Position numbers and translations under genes: made by a program
Part shown: positions 34,489-42,837 of the stretch, one piece after another
How positions within the stretch are numbered: position 1 is the first letter of the stretch
How the letters are laid out: each line of letters begins with the position of its first letter
Notes under the pieces: generated by a model
Told to the model about the DNA's origin: nothing
Database searches by the model: none
The model's input: only the letters and a program-made list of their open reading frames with translations
Source of the DNA: Acidobacteriota bacterium
GTDB taxonomy: Bacteria; Acidobacteriota; Terriglobia; UBA7540
NCBI GenBank assembly: GCA_902812415.1
Contig: CADDZJ010000001.1
Location: 1-64,000 of the forward strand
Direction of reading: 5' to 3'
DNA length: 64,000 nt

Positions 34489-34509
34489 ATGATCATTAGG
34501 AGATCGCCT

Positions 34510-34971
34510 TTATTTTCCGCGCGCCTTCAAAAGGTCTTTCAGTTCATCCATAAATTCCCGAACGTCTTTGAAGTCGAGATAGACGGAGGCAAAGCGGACG
34601 TAGGCGACTTTATCCAGCCTCTTCAGCCGGTTCATCACCAGTTCGCCCACGGCGGAAGTTGGCCGTTCGCGCGCGGTGGACTCCGCCACGTAGGCTTCCG
34701 CCTCGTTCACGATTTCTTCCAGCTTGCTGACCGGGATCGGCCTGCGCTCGCACGCCTTCAGCAAACCGGTCAGCACCTTCTGCCGGTCGAATTTTTCCCG
34801 CCTGCCGTCCTTTTTGATCACCATATAAGGAATCTCATCGATTCGCTCGTAAGTGGTGAACCTTCGGTTGCAGCGGGTGCATTCACGCCGGCGACGGATG
34901 GTGTCGCCGATCTTGGCTTCTCTTGAATCCACCACCCGGTCTTCCAGATGTCCACAGAATGGGCATTTCAT
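34510..34971 (-). CDS. nrdR: Transcriptional repressor NrdR
   Basis: A 153-residue zinc-ribbon/ATP-cone repressor of ribonucleotide reductase genes. The zinc ribbon has C3-P-F-C6 and C31-TR-C34, and the ATP-cone runs from about residue 46 ([20 protein letters not shown]) to [11 protein letters not shown]-like residues near 135. ATG 34971 starts the canonical MKCPFCG; a longer frame back to 35016 lacks support. No nrd genes are in the window. It lies downstream of the flippase-like gene on the same strand, with about 97 bases between them. Confidence 0.96.
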   Translation of the reverse strand: MKCPFCGHLEDRVVDSREAKIGDTIRRRRECTRCNRRFTTYERIDEIPYMVIKKDGRREKFDRQKVLTGLLKACERRPIPVSKLEEIVNEAEAYVAESTARERPTSAVGELVMNRLKRLDKVAYVRFASVYLDFKDVREFMDELKDLLKARGK

Positions 34972-35068
34972 AATGACGGTCGCGCCGGCGTCCGCGCCGG
35001 CTGTTTCCTTTTGCAAGCTTGCCCTGAACGAAGTGAAGGAGCAGCGCTGCTCCGATCCGCCTTGTCAC

Positions 35069-36142
35069 TCAGGCGCCCGGCGTAACGGACTCGCGTTCCT
35101 CCTCCTCGGCGATCACTTGCAGTTTCCGGATGCTCAGTCCTTCGTAAAGGAGCAATATTAAACCCAGAATGAGACAGGGAACCATCACGGTAAGCCAGGT
35201 CAGAATGGCGGCGCTGGCCGCGCCTTCCGGGGAGACGTGAAAAAAATCCCTCAACGCCAGCAACGTGACCACCTGATAGCCCCCTCCCACGCCCGGCAGT
35301 TGCACTGCAAGCCCCAACGCGGCAAAAACCAGTGTTAATGCGGCAACCCACCAGGAGAGATGCTGCAAGCTTCCGCCCAGGCTGCGGAAGTCCAGCCAGA
35401 TCGCCGTCACATTCACAATCCAAAGCACGACGGTGCAGACCGCGCTGGCGATGAAATCGGAGGGATTTTTGATGACCTCAAGGCCGGTGGCAAAAGAGCG
35501 AAGAAAATTCACGATCCGGGAGCGGGCTTTCATCACGATGGTGGATTCCCACTGGCTGAGCCATTCCAGAAAGCTTTCCGAATAGTGTTTGTAAACCACC
35601 AGGAGCGCAATCCCGACAAGGGACAGGATCAGCACAACAAGGGCCCCTTCCCGAATTCCGTGGAGCACGCCTGCGTGGCGCGCGGTGAGCGGCTGGATCG
35701 GCTCAAAATACAGCCCTAACGCAAACAGAATGACCAGCGCGATGGAATCGTAGACTCGCTCGATGAGCCACACCGCGAGTTGCGAGGAAAAGGTTAAATG
35801 TTCTGCTTTGGCAATATAGGCGGGCCGCACCACCTCGCCCGCGCGCCCGATGAGATAGATGGAGCTGAAACCGAAAATTTGCGCCGCAAACAGAATCCAC
35901 AGCGAGCATTTCTTGATGGAATCTACAAAAAATCTCCAACGCAGGGCGCGCAGAAAAAAGCTGCTATAGCTGGCAAGGATGGCCAGGATCAGAAAATTAA
36001 GCTTGACATGGATCAGGAGATATCCAAGACGGCTCCACTGAAAGTTTCTCCATTGCGGGCTGCGACCGAGGTGGAACAGAACGAGAACGATAATGATTGC
36101 GCCCACGCCCCATCCCAGCAGGCGCCGGTGACTTTTCTTCAT
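35069..36142 (-). CDS. Flippase-like integral membrane protein (lysylphosphatidylglycerol synthase TM-like, UPF0104)
   Basis: A 357-residue polytopic membrane protein with about eight hydrophobic segments (for example LLGWGVGAIIIVLVLFHLG, FLILAILASYSSFFL, IALVILFALGLYF, VVLILSLVGIALLVVY). Family motifs are LRALRWRFFV and IGRAGEVVRPAYIA; GVGGGYQVVTLLALRDFF is also typical. Relatives include the transmembrane part of MprF and AglD-type proteins, proposed to move lipids or lipid-linked sugars. There is no synthase domain here, so aminoacylation is not expected. It is upstream of nrdR and faces a long spacer at its 5' side. Confidence 0.88.
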   Translation of the reverse strand: MKKSHRRLLGWGVGAIIIVLVLFHLGRSPQWRNFQWSRLGYLLIHVKLNFLILAILASYSSFFLRALRWRFFVDSIKKCSLWILFAAQIFGFSSIYLIGRAGEVVRPAYIAKAEHLTFSSQLAVWLIERVYDSIALVILFALGLYFEPIQPLTARHAGVLHGIREGALVVLILSLVGIALLVVYKHYSESFLEWLSQWESTIVMKARSRIVNFLRSFATGLEVIKNPSDFIASAVCTVVLWIVNVTAIWLDFRSLGGSLQHLSWWVAALTLVFAALGLAVQLPGVGGGYQVVTLLALRDFFHVSPEGAASAAILTWLTVMVPCLILGLILLLYEGLSIRKLQVIAEEEERESVTPGA

Positions 36143-36328
36143 AAACGATGCGGATTGGCCCGTCTCAATGACTCATGGATAAACGCGCCGGAATGAGCAT
36201 TGCCAAGTCTAGCAGACAGACCCTGCAGGGTAAAGCGTGCGTCGCATCGTGATATCATGTCGATCCACGACAAAGCCCGCCAGCTTGTTGAACTCCTTTT
36301 GAACTTTGGCTTGTGTGCTTCAAGATGT

Positions 36329-36348
36329 AGTGTCCGCTAACGGACACT
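36329..36348. repeat. AGTGTCCG/CGGACACT hairpin
   Basis: Perfect 8-bp arms with a 4-base loop (CTAA). It lies 20 bases before the 120-bp element copy 2. Confidence 0.6.
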
Positions 36349-36368
36349 TGAATCCCAAAAACGAACAC

Positions 36369-36486
36369 TGTCATGTCTTACTAACATTTCTGGACAATAT
36401 TGGCACGGCCAAAATGGCCATGCCACAACCGGAACACGGGCGTCCCGGCCGTGGGTTTGGCCCAGGTAGTTATGTGACCTACGACT
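36369..36486. repeat. 120-bp palindromic MITE-like element, copy 2 (118 bp)
   Basis: Same orientation as the copy at 6817-6936. It shares ACTAACATTTC, GGACAAT, CATGCCACAACC, CACGGGCGTCCC, CCCAGGTA and the end TATGTGAC-TACGACTAG. The first hairpin reads GGCACGGCC/GGCCATGCC instead of GGTCAT/ATGACC, so pairing is kept with different bases. Confidence 0.75.
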
Positions 36487-37055
36487 AGCGAAAGCAGTAA
36501 TCCATTTGTGCTGCCCAGGGGAAGGCTTTGAGCAACCGAAGGTGATGCGGAGCCGTGAACGAACAATCGGCATTCAGCTTTTGGTCCACCTCCCTTGCTG
36601 ATAGCTAAGCGCCGTTTGCGGAAAGCTAAAAAAATCGGAATATTTTGCGCGTTTATCCTGAACAGCAAAAAACAGGGATTCTTCGCTGCTGCTCAGAATG
36701 CCATGCCCCAAGAGTTTTCCTCAATCTGTTGGAGCGGGAAATCCAAACTCGTACGAGATAATTCCGTAATTATTCGCAAACGCCCCGATCGATAAATTCT
36801 GATTGCAGTAAACAGCGCCAGCCGAGAATGGCATTACACCTGCTCAGTTCAGAGACGTCACTACGAATTTTAAATTCCGAGGATTTTTATCTTTTATCGG
36901 GAACATTTCGCAAGGCTCAAACGTATTTTGCGATCACAGGGAGATGTTACGGAATGAAAAAGATTTTGAGGAATGAAATGGTTGAGAACCCTTGCGAAGC
37001 GGCTAACCGAGACGGATAGGAGTTCGTCTAAAGTTGCGACGAGTTAAAGCTGGAA

Positions 37056-37160
37056 GGGGTTAAATAGATCGCTGTCGCTTAGGGTTTGGAGGCCAGAGCG
37101 GCAGCAATCTCCAGGAAAAGAATCCAGACCGTGATGGTCTGCCGCTTTTCATTTAACCCC
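37056..37160. other. Nested inverted-repeat element, possible structured RNA or hairpin DNA site
   Basis: The outer arms GGGGTTAAAT (37056-37065) and ATTTAACCCC (37151-37160) are perfectly complementary. Inside, GCGGCAG (37098-37104) can pair with CTGCCGC (37139-37145), or CAGACC-gtgat-GGTCTG (37125-37141) can form. TTGGAG near 37086 can pair with CTCCAG near 37109. No coding frame crosses it. Confidence 0.4.
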
Positions 37161-37407
37161 ACTCCATTCTAGGAACCCTCCATATCGGAATGCAAGCGCA
37201 AAACGGAAGAAATCCGTTCAATCCCAGGGCGCTTCTCAAACCGATAACAAACCCTGATTTCTGGCGGGCGGCGCGGCATTACCCCGCAATGGGTTGATCG
37301 CGTCTTAGCCATTAGTCGCCCGCCTGAGTGAAGACCCTGTTCTCCAAAATACGCGCTCACCTCAAAAAACCGACCGTGAGCCGGCGAAAAAGAAATGGAG
37401 GATCATC

Positions 37408-38094
37408 ATGAAAATTCACTGGCGGGCGTTCGTCTTAATCCTGATCGTTCTGGCAGGCAGTTCCGTTTCAGCTTTTGCTCGCGCGCGGGCCAGCCACAGC
37501 GAACCACATAATTTGAAAATTACCCTGTTAGTTTACAATTATGCTCAGCTTCCATCCGGCACGATGCTTCAATTTGAAAACGAAGTCGATCAGATATTTT
37601 CGCGCGCCGGAGTCGAAATGACGTGGGTTGACTGCTCGCCGTCGCGGTCAAATCTTCCACAACCGTCTGAGTGCCAACAAATACTGAGTCCCGCCGAATT
37701 TGCGCTGCGCATCCTCCCCTCGAATATGACTGACCGGCTCCGAACCCGGCCTGATTCCCTGGGGGTTGCATGGCCGTGCCGGTTGGGCGGAAGGTGCGCC
37801 GGACTGGCAGATATTTTTTATGACCGCGTCGCCGATCAGGAGCTTGCCCTCATGCTGCCGGCCTCGGAACTGCCGATTTTGCTCAGCGCCGTTGCGGCGC
37901 ATGAGATTGGCCATTTGCTGCTGGGAGCGGGTCACCACGCTGTGGCTGGAATTATGCGTTCACCGTGGGATATGAAGTCTATCTTGCAGGAGCAGAACTA
38001 CTTCGCGCCGGAACAGGCCCAAGGCATCCAGAAAGAGGTGCAAAGGCGGATGAATTCAAGTGAAACGCTCTGGGCCGCTCAGCCCGCCAGGTAG
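37408..38094 (+). CDS. Secreted zinc metallopeptidase-like protein (metzincin-like)
   Basis: A 228-residue exported protein with a signal peptide (AFVLILIVLAGSSVSAFA). The zincin motif is H165-EIG-H169-LLLGAG-H176-H, followed by A-G-I-M183, which resembles the Met-turn of metzincins. Four Cys (76, 89, 124, 130) could form disulfides. Strong GGAGG precedes ATG 37408. It looks like a protease of unknown substrate. The spacing between H169 and the third His is one or two residues longer than in the classical HExxHxxGxxH motif, so catalytic status is uncertain. It is single, divergent from the flippase-like gene. Confidence 0.8.
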   Translation: MKIHWRAFVLILIVLAGSSVSAFARARASHSEPHNLKITLLVYNYAQLPSGTMLQFENEVDQIFSRAGVEMTWVDCSPSRSNLPQPSECQQILSPAEFALRILPSNMTDRLRTRPDSLGVAWPCRLGGRCAGLADIFYDRVADQELALMLPASELPILLSAVAAHEIGHLLLGAGHHAVAGIMRSPWDMKSILQEQNYFAPEQAQGIQKEVQRRMNSSETLWAAQPAR

Positions 38095-38125
38095 TTCACT
38101 CGCCTGAACCATCATTATCACGTCA

Positions 38126-39403
38126 TCAACAGCAGTTCTCCCGGCATCGGGCGACAACCAAAGTGATATCGTCATGCTGTTCGCAGGAGCTGAACCGCTG
38201 AACGTCATCAATCAAAGAGGCCAATAAGGCCTTCGAAGGCAGTTCACAGCGTTGCCGCAAAGCGTCGATCAGGCGCTGTTCGCCGAATTCTTCTCCGTCG
38301 CCGTTAAATGATTCCGTTACGCCATCGGTGTAGAGCGCCAGGGTGTCTCCGGGTAAAAGACAGCGCTCCGCAACGGCGCAATCCCAGTCCTTAAAAAGCC
38401 CCAGGACACCGCATGTGGAATCGAGCCGTTCCACACGGCCATCGCTCCGAAGAAGAAGGGCGGCAAGGTGGCCGCAGTTTGCATATCGCAATCGCTGCGT
38501 CCGGTCATCGTACTCGGCAAAGAAAAGAGTGGCGTAGGCGTTGTCGGTTGTATTCTCATAAAAAAGCCGGTTGACCGCTAGCAGGAACCGTTGCGGCTGA
38601 TCCAGGGCAAACGGCGTGAACGGACGGCTGGAGTATGTTGCGCACAAGTTGCGCAGATGCGCCTGCAAGTTAGCCATCAGGAGCGCAGCGGCAGTTCCCT
38701 TTCCTGAGACGTCGCCGACCACCAGTCCAAGCCGCTCCCGACCAAGGTCAAGGAAATCATAATAATCGCCGCCTACATGACGAGCCTGAAGGCAGGCGCC
38801 CACATATTCCAGGGTGGCAAGGTTCGGCTGAGTCTGCGGGAAAAGCCTCGCCTGCGCTTGTCTGGCGATTTCCAACTCCTGAGCGGCATGACGTTCGGAT
38901 TCCATCCTGTCGGCATGCGCGCGACGCTGGTCCTCCACTTCCCGAGTCAGCTCATCAAAGCCCAGTAGGGTAAACGAATTCCCGTCTGCATCCTCGAAGC
39001 TTGTGGACATTGCGCCCCAGGGCTGAGCCTGCGGAGGATGATGGAAGCGGACGCCGCGTTTGCGCCACTCTTCGTACTTGGCAAAAATGTCTTCAGTGAG
39101 GAAAGCAATCCGAGTGAACCGGCCAATGAGTTTGTATTCCTCAGAGCCGGGTTTGGGAGCGACCAGCGCCAGGATCGCCGTGCCATCCGGAGGGCTGACG
39201 GCCAGCCAGCGATCCCCCGACGGGAAGCGGGCATCGAAGGCGAGCCAGAATCCAAGCTGGTCCAGATAGAATTGCAGGCCCCGATCCTGATCGCGAACGA
39301 AAACGGTAACCGTGCCGAGACGAAGGTAAGGATCCTGGCGATCCGGGTGAAAACTGCACCGATGCGCCTTATAGGAAGCTGGAGGGGGGTTATCCATCGG
39401 CAT
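38126..39403 (-). CDS. VOC (glyoxalase-like) domain fused to SpoIIE/PP2C-type phosphatase
   Basis: A 425-residue cytoplasmic fusion. Residues about 22-150 form a VOC/glyoxalase-bleomycin-resistance domain (LRLGTVTVFVRDQDRGLQFY, RFTRIAFLTEDIFAKYEEW, TSFEDADGNSFTLLGF). A charged helical linker (about 152-185) with the EIARQAQARLFPQ entry motif leads to a SpoIIE-like Ser/Thr phosphatase: VGGDYYDFLDLG, LVVGDVSGKGTAAALLMANL, LRYANCGH, LALYTDGVTESFNGDGEEFG and QHDDITLVVAR, with the metal-binding Asp residues kept. RsbU-type proteins act on anti-sigma-antagonist partners; the VOC part may sense a small molecule. ATG 39403 is chosen; upstream frame extension overlaps the hydrolase gene. It follows that gene by 58 bases. 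Confidence 0.88.
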   Translation of the reverse strand: MPMDNPPPASYKAHRCSFHPDRQDPYLRLGTVTVFVRDQDRGLQFYLDQLGFWLAFDARFPSGDRWLAVSPPDGTAILALVAPKPGSEEYKLIGRFTRIAFLTEDIFAKYEEWRKRGVRFHHPPQAQPWGAMSTSFEDADGNSFTLLGFDELTREVEDQRRAHADRMESERHAAQELEIARQAQARLFPQTQPNLATLEYVGACLQARHVGGDYYDFLDLGRERLGLVVGDVSGKGTAAALLMANLQAHLRNLCATYSSRPFTPFALDQPQRFLLAVNRLFYENTTDNAYATLFFAEYDDRTQRLRYANCGHLAALLLRSDGRVERLDSTCGVLGLFKDWDCAVAERCLLPGDTLALYTDGVTESFNGDGEEFGEQRLIDALRQRCELPSKALLASLIDDVQRFSSCEQHDDITLVVARCRENCC

Positions 39404-39461
39404 GATTATAACTCTGAAAGCCGCAGCCAGGAATTGGCTCGCTTTCGCGCCATGAAAGCGG

Positions 39462-40214
39462 CTACCGCAGCGTCTGAGCGAACAACTGCGCAAGCCTGGC
39501 GAAAGCTCTTTCAGCCTGAGGCTGATTGTAGGCGGGACTGTCGGGCACGGTCCAGCCGTGATAGGCGCCTTCGTAGACTTCGCTTTCATAATGGCCGCCC
39601 CAGGCCTGGAGAGCGTGGTTGAGCTTTTCAATTGCCTCCTGCGGCATGCTCCGGTCCTGGACAGCGTGCCCGAAGTAGAGGCGAGCCCTGATCCGGGGCA
39701 GGGTCAAATGCGGACTGGTCGGAGCATCCGTAAAAAGCCTGCCGCCATGGAATGACGCAGCAGCGGCAATCTGCTCCGGCCGCGCCGCTGCCACGCGCAT
39801 TGCCAGGGCCCCTGAGAAACAGTAACCGACCACGCCCATCTTGCCCTTTCTGACCGATGGGTGGGCCGCAAGAAAATCCACATAGGCGCAGGCGTCGCGC
39901 TCGAAGGCTTCCGGAGTGAGCGGGCCGGAAAGTTCGGCAAGCCGCTTCGTGGTTCGCTCTTCGCCCATTTTCAAAGGGAAGTCGAACATCGGCGGGCGAC
40001 CGGTGCGATAAAAGACGTTTGGCATCAGCACCGTGTAGCCTTCCAAGGCTAGCCGCCGAGCCATCTCGTGTTGTGACGGACGAATGCCGCCGATGTCGGT
40101 GAGAAAAATGACGCCCGGCAAGGGATGTCCGTCCTCAGCAACATAGAGGACGCTGCCCGATATCCCATCTGGCGTGTGGATATCAATCTCCTGTTCTATC
40201 AATAGGTTTTCCAT
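39462..40214 (-). CDS. Dienelactone hydrolase family protein
   Basis: A 250-residue alpha/beta hydrolase with triad Cys132 (VVGYCFSGALAM), Asp187 (AVQDRSM) and His219 (GAYHGWTV). The Cys nucleophile and the general layout match carboxymethylenebutenolidase-type enzymes, which open dienelactones in aromatic degradation; many relatives act on other esters. ATG 40214 begins a typical MENLLIEQEIDIHTPDG start. It is the first gene of a two-gene unit with the VOC-phosphatase fusion and divergent from the sigma factor operon. No aromatic-degradation neighbours are visible, so the substrate is open. Confidence 0.9.
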   Translation of the reverse strand: MENLLIEQEIDIHTPDGISGSVLYVAEDGHPLPGVIFLTDIGGIRPSQHEMARRLALEGYTVLMPNVFYRTGRPPMFDFPLKMGEERTTKRLAELSGPLTPEAFERDACAYVDFLAAHPSVRKGKMGVVGYCFSGALAMRVAAARPEQIAAAASFHGGRLFTDAPTSPHLTLPRIRARLYFGHAVQDRSMPQEAIEKLNHALQAWGGHYESEVYEGAYHGWTVPDSPAYNQPQAERAFARLAQLFAQTLR

Positions 40215-40510
40215 TATTCTTCATGTTTTTCTTGAAATTCTCCCGCTCGATCAATGCCATATTTCCGGGAGCCGCTCCCTCCCATGTTTTTAAGGGTATG
40301 AAAAATTCACACTTCATTCAATAGCGAGTTCTTTCTCTTACACCGACTCCGCGCTGCACCCGCTCCTTCTCCGGATCGGCATCGCAATGCAGCAATTTTC
40401 AATCATCGGATGCACTTCTGCTACAATGCTCCCAAAGTTTTAACGGTCAGGATTGAGGTTCACGTCTGCCCATGAACCCAGCGGTGTCCCGTGAAACCCA
40501 GGAGTGCTGA

Positions 40511-41086
40511 GTGGCCGAAGATCAGGAACTAGTCAAGCGCTGCCTGGCCGGCGATGATGCGGCATGGGAAACACTCCTTACGTTTCACCACCGCAAAATT
40601 TATAATCTGTGCTATCGGTTCACGGGAAGCGGCACAGAGGCCGAAGATCTGACGCAGGAAGTGTTTATCAAGGTTTTTCAGACCTTGCGGACCTTCGACC
40701 CTTTGCAGGGGCAATTCTCCACCTGGCTGAATCGCGTGGCGCGGAATCATCTGGTCGATCATTATCGCAAGGTCAGCCGGGATCGGGCCACGGCCTCGCT
40801 CGACGACGAAGAAGAAGGGCTTCATCCCCGGGCCGCTCCTTCGGCGGAACCTGCCACGCAGGTCGAAGATCGGGAGCGGAAGGAACTGCTGCAAGCGGCT
40901 CTTGCGCGCCTCTCGCCCGACATGCGCGAGGTGGTTATTCTGCGCGACCTGCAGGACCTGGACTATGCGGAAATCGCCCAGGTTCTGGGCGTTCCCGAGG
41001 GCACCGTCAAGTCCAGAATTAATCGGGGAAGATTGGAACTTGGACGCATTCTTAAACGTATGTTGAAGAAGGAGAGATTGGAATAA
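40511..41086 (+). CDS. ECF-type RNA polymerase sigma factor
   Basis: A 191-residue sigma factor with region 2 (about 22-90, IYNLCYRFTGSGTEAEDLTQ then EVFIKVFQTLRTFDP and STWLNRVARNHLVDHYRK) and region 4 (about 130-182, LARLSPDMREVVILRDLQDL then DYAEIAQVLGVPEGTVKSRI). It directs polymerase to a stress or envelope regulon. The GTG start at 40511 has AGGAG about 7 bases upstream. The linker (DDEEEGLHPRAAPSAEPATQ) is long and charged. It is followed after 5 bases by its anti-sigma factor gene, the common ECF layout. Confidence 0.95.
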   Translation: MAEDQELVKRCLAGDDAAWETLLTFHHRKIYNLCYRFTGSGTEAEDLTQEVFIKVFQTLRTFDPLQGQFSTWLNRVARNHLVDHYRKVSRDRATASLDDEEEGLHPRAAPSAEPATQVEDRERKELLQAALARLSPDMREVVILRDLQDLDYAEIAQVLGVPEGTVKSRINRGRLELGRILKRMLKKERLE

Positions 41087-41091
41087 AAACC

Positions 41092-41763
41092 ATGACGCAC
41101 TGGGAAGTCTCCAATCTTCTGACGGACTATTCGGAGGGAGCGCTCGACCGGGCGCGAGCGGCGCAGATGGCGGAGCACCTTGCCTCTTGCGAGGAGTGCC
41201 GGGCCATGCTGGATGACGTACAGTTTGCCCTCCGCGCCCTGCGCACTGCGGAGGACGTGGAACCCTCCCCCTGGCTGGTCCGGCGCATTCTCCAGGCCAC
41301 GACCGGCGAGCGCAAGCCGAAATGGGTGGAGCGGCTTCCGGGCTGGATGCAGTGGGCGCTGCGGCCACAGGTGGTTTATACCGTTTCGATGGCGGTGTTT
41401 TCGCTTTCGTTTATCCTGTATACCTCCCGGGTGAACCTCCAGGCGGTGGAGCTGCGGAAACTCAATCCAACCACGTGGGTCTACCGAGCGAATAGCCGGG
41501 GTCATCTGCTGGTGGCCCGGGCGGAGAAATTCTATTACGATTTACGGTTTGTTTACGAACTCGAATCGATCCTGCGCCAGTTAAAGCAGCAGCCGTCATC
41601 GCAGCCTGGATCGCCGCAGAATCCGCAAAAGCCCGGCGGCGGGTCATCGGATATTCAGTCTTCCGACGTTGGACAGTTAGCCTTGGGATCTACACAGGAT
41701 TTGTCGGCTATCCAATTCCGAGAGACGACGTGGCAGCGGGGAAGAAGGAGCCTTACACCATGA
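41092..41763 (+). CDS. Membrane anti-sigma factor with zinc-binding N-terminus
   Basis: A 223-residue anti-sigma factor. The zinc-binding motif is H29-LAS-C33-EE-C36 in the usual N-terminal helical domain, followed by one membrane segment (about residues 95-112, VVYTVSMAVFSLSFILY) and an extracytoplasmic part ending in a Pro/Gln/Ser-rich tail. It should hold the ECF sigma factor at the membrane until an envelope signal frees it. The stop overlaps the ATG of the next gene (ATGA at 41760-41763), so production is coupled to the B-box membrane protein. Confidence 0.92.
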   Translation: MTHWEVSNLLTDYSEGALDRARAAQMAEHLASCEECRAMLDDVQFALRALRTAEDVEPSPWLVRRILQATTGERKPKWVERLPGWMQWALRPQVVYTVSMAVFSLSFILYTSRVNLQAVELRKLNPTTWVYRANSRGHLLVARAEKFYYDLRFVYELESILRQLKQQPSSQPGSPQNPQKPGGGSSDIQSSDVGQLALGSTQDLSAIQFRETTWQRGRRSLTP

Positions 41764-42464
41764 AATGCGCAAACCATCCGGAAATTGACGCCGTCGCCTA
41801 TTGCGGTCAATGCGGACGCGCGCTTTGCGCGGAGTGCAAGCGCGAGGTTCGCGGAATTGCCTATTGCGAAAACTGCCTGGACGCGCGACTCCATTCCACA
41901 GGCTTCTCTTCAGGGCTTGGTCAGAATTTTGGCCCGCAGCCTGGATTGGCGTTGTTCCTGGGATTTATTCCAGGTGTGGGCGCAATTTACAACGGCCAGA
42001 TTCTCAAGGCGATCATCCAGGTCATCTTTTTTGGCTGCCTGATCGCTCTGAGCCAGCGATCTGAAGCTCCGTTCGATACGATTTTTGGCCTGGGCGCGGC
42101 GGCTTTTTATTTCTATATGGTCATCGATTCCTATCAAACGGCCCGCCGAAAGCAGTTGGGTCAGCCGGTCAGCGAACTGATGGGGATCGGCGAACTGCGG
42201 ATGAACGCCCCTGTGAGCGCTGTGGTGCTGATTGCGCTCGGAGTGTTGTTCCTGCTCGATAATATGGGGATACACATCTTCCGGGACATCGGACGGTTCT
42301 GGCCGCTTCTTTTGATTGTAATCGGAGTGGTTCTGCTTCAACGAAAGGCTCAAATATTTAGAGAGAGACCCCCTTCAGGATCAGCACCCGCCAGTTCCGG
42401 CTTTGAAGCGAAAAATCAGCATGACCGGATGGGTGGGGAGGGAAGGGAATCGAAAGAACTTTAG
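41760..42464 (+). CDS. B-box zinc-finger membrane protein with LiaI/LiaF-like C-terminal segment
   Basis: A 234-residue protein. The N-terminal zinc domain carries C3, H6 and then YCGQCGRALCAECKREV and IAYCENC (B-box type). Four to five hydrophobic segments follow: GLALFLGFIPGVGAIYNG, AIIQVIFFGCLIALSQ, FGLGAAAFYFYMVIDSY, VVLIALGVLFLLDNMGIHIF and WPLLLIVIGVVLLQ. The last two resemble the DUF5668/LiaF transmembrane domain repeated in the genes at 43343 and 43657. ATG 41760 overlaps the anti-sigma stop. Function is unknown; context points to the envelope-stress unit. Confidence 0.85.
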   Translation: MKCANHPEIDAVAYCGQCGRALCAECKREVRGIAYCENCLDARLHSTGFSSGLGQNFGPQPGLALFLGFIPGVGAIYNGQILKAIIQVIFFGCLIALSQRSEAPFDTIFGLGAAAFYFYMVIDSYQTARRKQLGQPVSELMGIGELRMNAPVSAVVLIALGVLFLLDNMGIHIFRDIGRFWPLLLIVIGVVLLQRKAQIFRERPPSGSAPASSGFEAKNQHDRMGGEGRESKEL

Positions 42465-42495
42465 AGAGGCGAAGTCCATTTTTCAGGAGGGCGTC

Positions 42496-42735
42496 ATGTC
42501 TGCATTGGCGAATCCAGGCTTAGCGGTTCCGATAGCCGTTTTTGTCATGGTGGTCTTGATTGTAGCCATTAACTGCCTCAAGACCATGCGCACGCGCGAA
42601 CTTCAGGCGCACCAGGAGCTCCGAATGCGTGAAATGGAGCATGAGCGAAAGATGAAAGAGCTCGAAATCGAAAAAGCCAAAATCGAGCTTGAAAAGGCGC
42701 GGCTTCCCAAGCCGGCAGGGTCCGTGCCGCAATGA
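42496..42735 (+). CDS. Small membrane protein with charged coiled-coil tail
   Basis: A 79-residue protein: one N-terminal membrane segment (AVPIAVFVMVVLIVAINCL) and a highly charged heptad-like helix (about 35-70, HQELRMREMEHERKMKELEI and onward). ATG 42496 follows a perfect AGGAGG (42485-42490); a longer frame from 42403 overlaps the previous gene and is rejected. It is related in design to the 65-residue protein at 42838. It may act as a membrane-bound scaffold or phage-shock-like partner; no known family was recognised. Confidence 0.8.
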   Translation: MSALANPGLAVPIAVFVMVVLIVAINCLKTMRTRELQAHQELRMREMEHERKMKELEIEKAKIELEKARLPKPAGSVPQ

Positions 42736-42837
42736 CCGCTCGGTGTTTGGGACTGGTTTCCCGCTTGGCATATCTCCAATCGGGTGCGCCGCTGAGGGGC
42801 GCACCTTGGGACGCCTTATCGTCGCGGAGGATTATCA

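Larger units (their letters stand above)
36143..37407. other. 1.27-kb gene-poor region with repeats and a structured element
   Basis: No protein gene is supported; open frames of 60-66 codons lack start signals and recognisable residues. Contents: a hairpin AGTGTCCG-ctaa-CGGACACT (36329-36348), the second copy of the 120-bp element (36369-36486), a TTATCCTGAACAG...CAGAATGCC repeat (about 36652-36702), an AT-rich stretch (36720-36960) and a nested inverted-repeat structure (37056-37160). The last 200 bases presumably include the zincin promoter. Confidence 0.6.

Noticed and set aside
36306-37019. Three short plus-strand frames of 60-66 codons in the large spacer
   Set aside because: They cross repeat elements or AT-rich DNA, have no Shine-Dalgarno and no membrane or motif pattern, so I do not call them genes.
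37056-37160. Resemblance to an integron attC site (GTTAAAT and ATTTAAC at the ends)
   Set aside because: attC sites have RYYYAAC on the left and GTTRRRY on the right. Here the order is reversed, no integrase or cassette array is present, and no cassette-like gene is next to it.
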